Positions 60,991 to 64,000 of a stretch of DNA of 64,000 bases are shown in pieces. The first letter of the stretch is position 1, and each line of letters begins with the position of its first letter. The DNA is from Beta vulgaris subsp. vulgaris (lineage: Eukaryota > Streptophyta > Magnoliopsida > Caryophyllales > Amaranthaceae): positions 24,034,494-24,098,493 of the forward strand of contig NC_079208.1 in assembly GCF_026745355.1 (NCBI RefSeq). Reading direction: 5' to 3'. A program made the position numbers and the translations under genes. A model generated the notes under the pieces. It ran no database searches, was not told where the DNA came from, and saw only the letters and a list, made by a program, of their open reading frames with translations.

Positions 60991-61871
60991 TATAAGTAGG
61001 GGAAATAACATCAGTATCCAAAAGATAAAATCTGGTTTTTTATAAGTTAAAAGATATTTATCCAAATGCAATTAATTTTCAGTAATTGGGTTTTTCGAAC
61101 ATAGATCGTAAAAATACCATTAATTATTATGAATAATTAATTAGGCTTTTAAAATTGGGATTGAAATATAACAATTTTGGTTATCTTGTTAAATTATTCC
61201 TTCTTTTGGATCCGACCAATTACAACGACAAATGTCTTATCATTGGTACTAAATAAGAAGACACGATTGTGTGTCTACAAAACCCTACTTATAAGAAGCA
61301 ATATTTAGTCAAAATTCATAACTTCTAAAAGCTTGACTCTTCATTTTATGGACGTTAGGAAGGATGACGCTATCTAATAAAATAATTTTCAAATCTAATT
61401 CTTTAAAACTACATTTCCTCTCTTACCTAGATTCTCAAACATTAGCATGATTTTAATTTTTTTTTCAAAGTATTTCCCCAAATTTCTAAATTTTAATGCA
61501 CATTTCCTCTCTTTGATTTTTATTAGATACTGCTACTCCATAGTCCACCCTCCACAATATTAGTCGGCGGATGTCTATTCCCTACGCTTGAATCACGACA
61601 TAAAGCAATGAACAAATAACTCCAAAACAAGTCTTTATACATGATTCCATAACCTTCCTCCACCTGCTTTTTCCCCCTCTTTCCCCCATTTTTCCAATAC
61701 CTTATCTTATTATATTTTCTGGCATCGCGTTGGCTTTCTTTGACAACACACATCAAACAATACAATTCTGAATAAAAATCTTTCTGACATCTTCATAAAC
61801 CCCAACATTTTAGCACATCCATAATCGAATAAAATCAAACCAAATCCAGAAAAATACAAAATTACAAAATC
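60991..61871 (+). promoter_or_regulatory. Upstream region of the B-box gene
   Basis: AT-rich intergenic DNA leads into a C/A-rich leader (AACCCCAACATTTTAGC near 61798). I see no transposon termini. A clear TATA box is not evident; the transcription start is probably in 61550-61800. Confidence 0.4.
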
Positions 61872-63532
61872 ATGCCAGAATTGTCTCGCACAAATTGTCA
61901 CTCAAATCCTCAAAATAACCAGCACAATATTACCACCCAGAAACGTCTCTGTGATTTCTGCAACGAATCAATAGCACTTCTGTACTGCAGAGCTGATTCT
62001 GCAAAGCTGTGTTTATCCTGTGATCGTGAAGTTCACTCTACAAACCAACTGTTTACCAAACACACCCGTTTTCAGCTCTGTGATGTCTGTCATGCTTCTT
62101 CAGCACTAATCCTTTGCGTAACAGAGCATTCTGTGCTATGCCACAATTGTGATTACGAAGTCCATAGCCTTCCCAGGAACTCTGACAACCATGACAGAAG
62201 GCCCCTGGAAGGCTTTACTGGGTGCCCCTCGGTTTCCGAGATTTCGGCCACTCTTGGGTTGGAGGATATTGATGCAAAGTGTACGATTGTTGATGACGAT
62301 CAGAGTGAGAATAATAAGAGTTTTTGTGGGGGTTTGTTTAGTGGGTTGGACCAGGAAAATGATGAGTTTACTGATTTGTTTTGGGATGCTCCTACTATGG
62401 TTAGTCTTGATGAGCTCATTGTTTCTACTGATAAACAGCATAATTTTCAAGCTATGGTGGTGCCTCCTTTGCCTAAGGTTAGTCTTCTCTTTCTGTGTTT
62501 TTTTATGACTTTCATTTCTCTTTGTTTTGTTCAATGTATGGTGCATTTATGAACTTTATACTTGCATATGTAATTAATTAATCAACTTTTGGTTCTTTTT
62601 TTTTGGATTTGATTGATATTTCGGGGGGCTAGAGTTAGCAAGTTGACTTTGCATTAGCAACCCTTTTTTTGTTGTTGTTTACGACTACAACTGCTGCTGC
62701 TGTATTTCCACAATTTTTTTTAATGTTGGTACCATCTTTTAGGGAAATAGCTTATAGCTGTAAGGCTGCTTGTAACTTGACTAAACCCAAGTACCCAACT
62801 GCTTGGTAGGGTTTGTTTTTTATTGTCGGCAAATGAAGGAGAACTTCTAATGTATCACGGTGGCTTGTAAACATGTCATTGTGCAGAGTCCCATGAATTC
62901 TAGTCATTTTTGTTGATAATTGTTAAAGAAGTTGGTACCATCTTTTAGTACCGTTATCATGATCCTTACCAATTTAATACTTTTAGTTAGGTGCGACTTT
63001 TATTACCAATATATTGGCACAATGACCAAGAAACTCTTGTGAGAATCCAAATTGGATTGGGAGGGTAATATGTTCAGTGTTCCTGTATTTATCACTTGGA
63101 TAAGCAAATAGTGCACATCATAATGATATTTATGTTGTTTTTAGGGAAAGAAAAGAGAGATGGACTTTCCAAGACACTCCCTAGTTTTTGTGACAATCCC
63201 CAATATACCCAGAAATTTCCCAATTTATAACGGTAATAACAACAGATACATGAATACTAACTCCGTAAATTGCTTAGCCAGATTGTATTAGTCATTATAA
63301 AGCTCTTGACTTGATTGAGAAATTCTATTTTATCTATCAGGACAGGAACTTATCTTGTGGGCAGCACAAACATGAGATGTTTCATCAGCTCCTTGAACTA
63401 GCAAAGTCTGAGCCTGGTATAGAACAAGATGCAAAACCGCAAGCTAGGCACCACATTGTGGGTGATGTAGATGAGAAAGACTCCACGCTACAGCTTAATG
63501 ATGAGGAACACCCCACATTTCAAGTGAATGAG
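61872..63532 (+). CDS. CONSTANS-LIKE 14/15-type B-box zinc-finger protein, 5' part
   Basis: Exon 1 (61872-62477, 202 codons) encodes two B-boxes. Box 1 has C27, C30, C39, D42, C47, C50, H55 and H64; box 2 has C70, C73, C82, E85 (usually Asp), C90, C93, H98 and H107. EGFTGCPSVSEISATLGLED follows, characteristic of the COL14/COL15 (BBX12/BBX13) group. After a clean intron (62478-63340, AAG|GTTAG to TATCAG), exon 2 (63341-63532) adds GQHKHEMFHQLLELAKSEPG and an acidic stretch, ending at GAG|GTATAAG. The CCT domain expected at the C-terminus would lie beyond the window. These are nuclear transcription regulators linked to light and flowering. No breaks are seen. Confidence 0.85.
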
Positions 63533-64000
63533 GTATAAGCTGCTTTTTTGTATTGTCTCTTCCTAGTAGTTTCTGTTGCTAATTAATCATGCGCTGTAAG
63601 GCACTTGAGCTATGAAGTTTATCATAGTATCTTGGGACTGGGAACGCAGATCATATTAGTCAGTGTTCGATTTTAGATGCTAGATGCAGTAGCACGAATT
63701 TCTATGCTACATCTTTATATTCGTTAACATTCATACTAGTTAACACAGCTAAAGATGCTCAGACCCCTGCTGATTGCTGTAACTGCGGAGATGATTCCAA
63801 TTGAGCTCGATGCGGCAAGCAATGTCCATCTGCTACTTCAGATACCAAATAAGCATTTATAGTTTAATGAGAAATTTAAATTTTATACATTTTATTCCAA
63901 AGCTGAAAATTAGTAAATTCTTGGTTCAATTGCAAATCTCTTCATATGATTCACTATTTCTGGACTCCAAGAAATGTAATCAAGTATCAATACCTTTTCT
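63533..64000. other. Intron 2 of the B-box gene, as far as seen
   Basis: No further exon with B-box-family motifs is recognised before the window ends. The sequence is intron-like. Confidence 0.45.

Noticed and set aside
62136..62546. Minus-strand ORF of 136 residues
   Set aside because: It is a shadow of the B-box exon on the plus strand, which has clear zinc ligands and splice sites.

Overview
This window is repeat-rich plant nuclear DNA. The evidence is GT-AG introns, plant families (a B-box CONSTANS-like gene, At2g35280-type F-box genes, RPA1-like genes) and dense CACTA, hAT, MULE, Helitron, Stowaway, PIF/Harbinger-type and Gypsy sequence. It looks like a eudicot; I cannot fix the genus from sequence alone. 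Only one clear single-copy host-type gene is seen, the 5' half of a CONSTANS-LIKE 14/15-type gene (61872 to 63532) running off the right edge. The rest is layered mobile DNA with captured gene pieces.

Layout. 1-3068: a short non-autonomous Helitron (129-486), the possible 5' end of an unrecognised minus-strand gene, and a non-autonomous MULE (1428-2804, 10-bp target duplication) holding a 33-bp minisatellite. 3069-9910: a complete CACTA element (target duplication ATA) with a frameshifted TNP2 transposase, a roughly 150-bp tandem array, a G-rich tract and hairpin-forming subterminal repeats. 9911-21900: FAR1-like debris, a probable solo LTR with a MITE inside, a hAT deletion derivative (14229-15803), a 1.4-kb CACTA (16990-18385, duplication AAG), Gypsy gag pieces, a Stowaway MITE and a CACTA fragment fused to gag sequence.

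21925-49136 is the most unusual part. Ignoring later insertions, it reads: an intact four-exon OB-fold-like gene, an F-box gene, a small coiled-coil ORF, an RPA1-like gene, a second F-box gene, and a decayed Helitron PIF1-type helicase ending in a textbook Helitron 3' terminus (hairpin plus CTAG at 49136). This could be one large Helitron carrying two OB-fold plus F-box pairs. A 14.1-kb CACTA (24813-38959, duplication AAT) and a small Helitron (42197-42958) inserted into it later. The 14-kb CACTA encodes TNP2 and a Transposase_24/Ulp1-protease gene. It has also picked up an intron-containing aspartyl-protease fragment, a Rab2-type exon, a LINE RNase H fragment and a tRNA-Pro relic.

49137-61000: the right-hand part of another CACTA (DUF4216 and TNPA-like exons), split by a further CACTA left end at 52914. 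The sequence beyond that end contains a broken NOB1-like gene. Then come another CACTA right end (to 56761) and a minus-strand Athila-like Gypsy remnant (gag, protease, primer-binding site, LTR). The LTR region carries two PIF/Harbinger-like MITEs built almost wholly of a TTCAG repeat.

Most coding sequences are broken, often by single-base shifts at homopolymers, so both decay and assembly error should be considered. Exon boundaries are my reading of splice motifs and frame.
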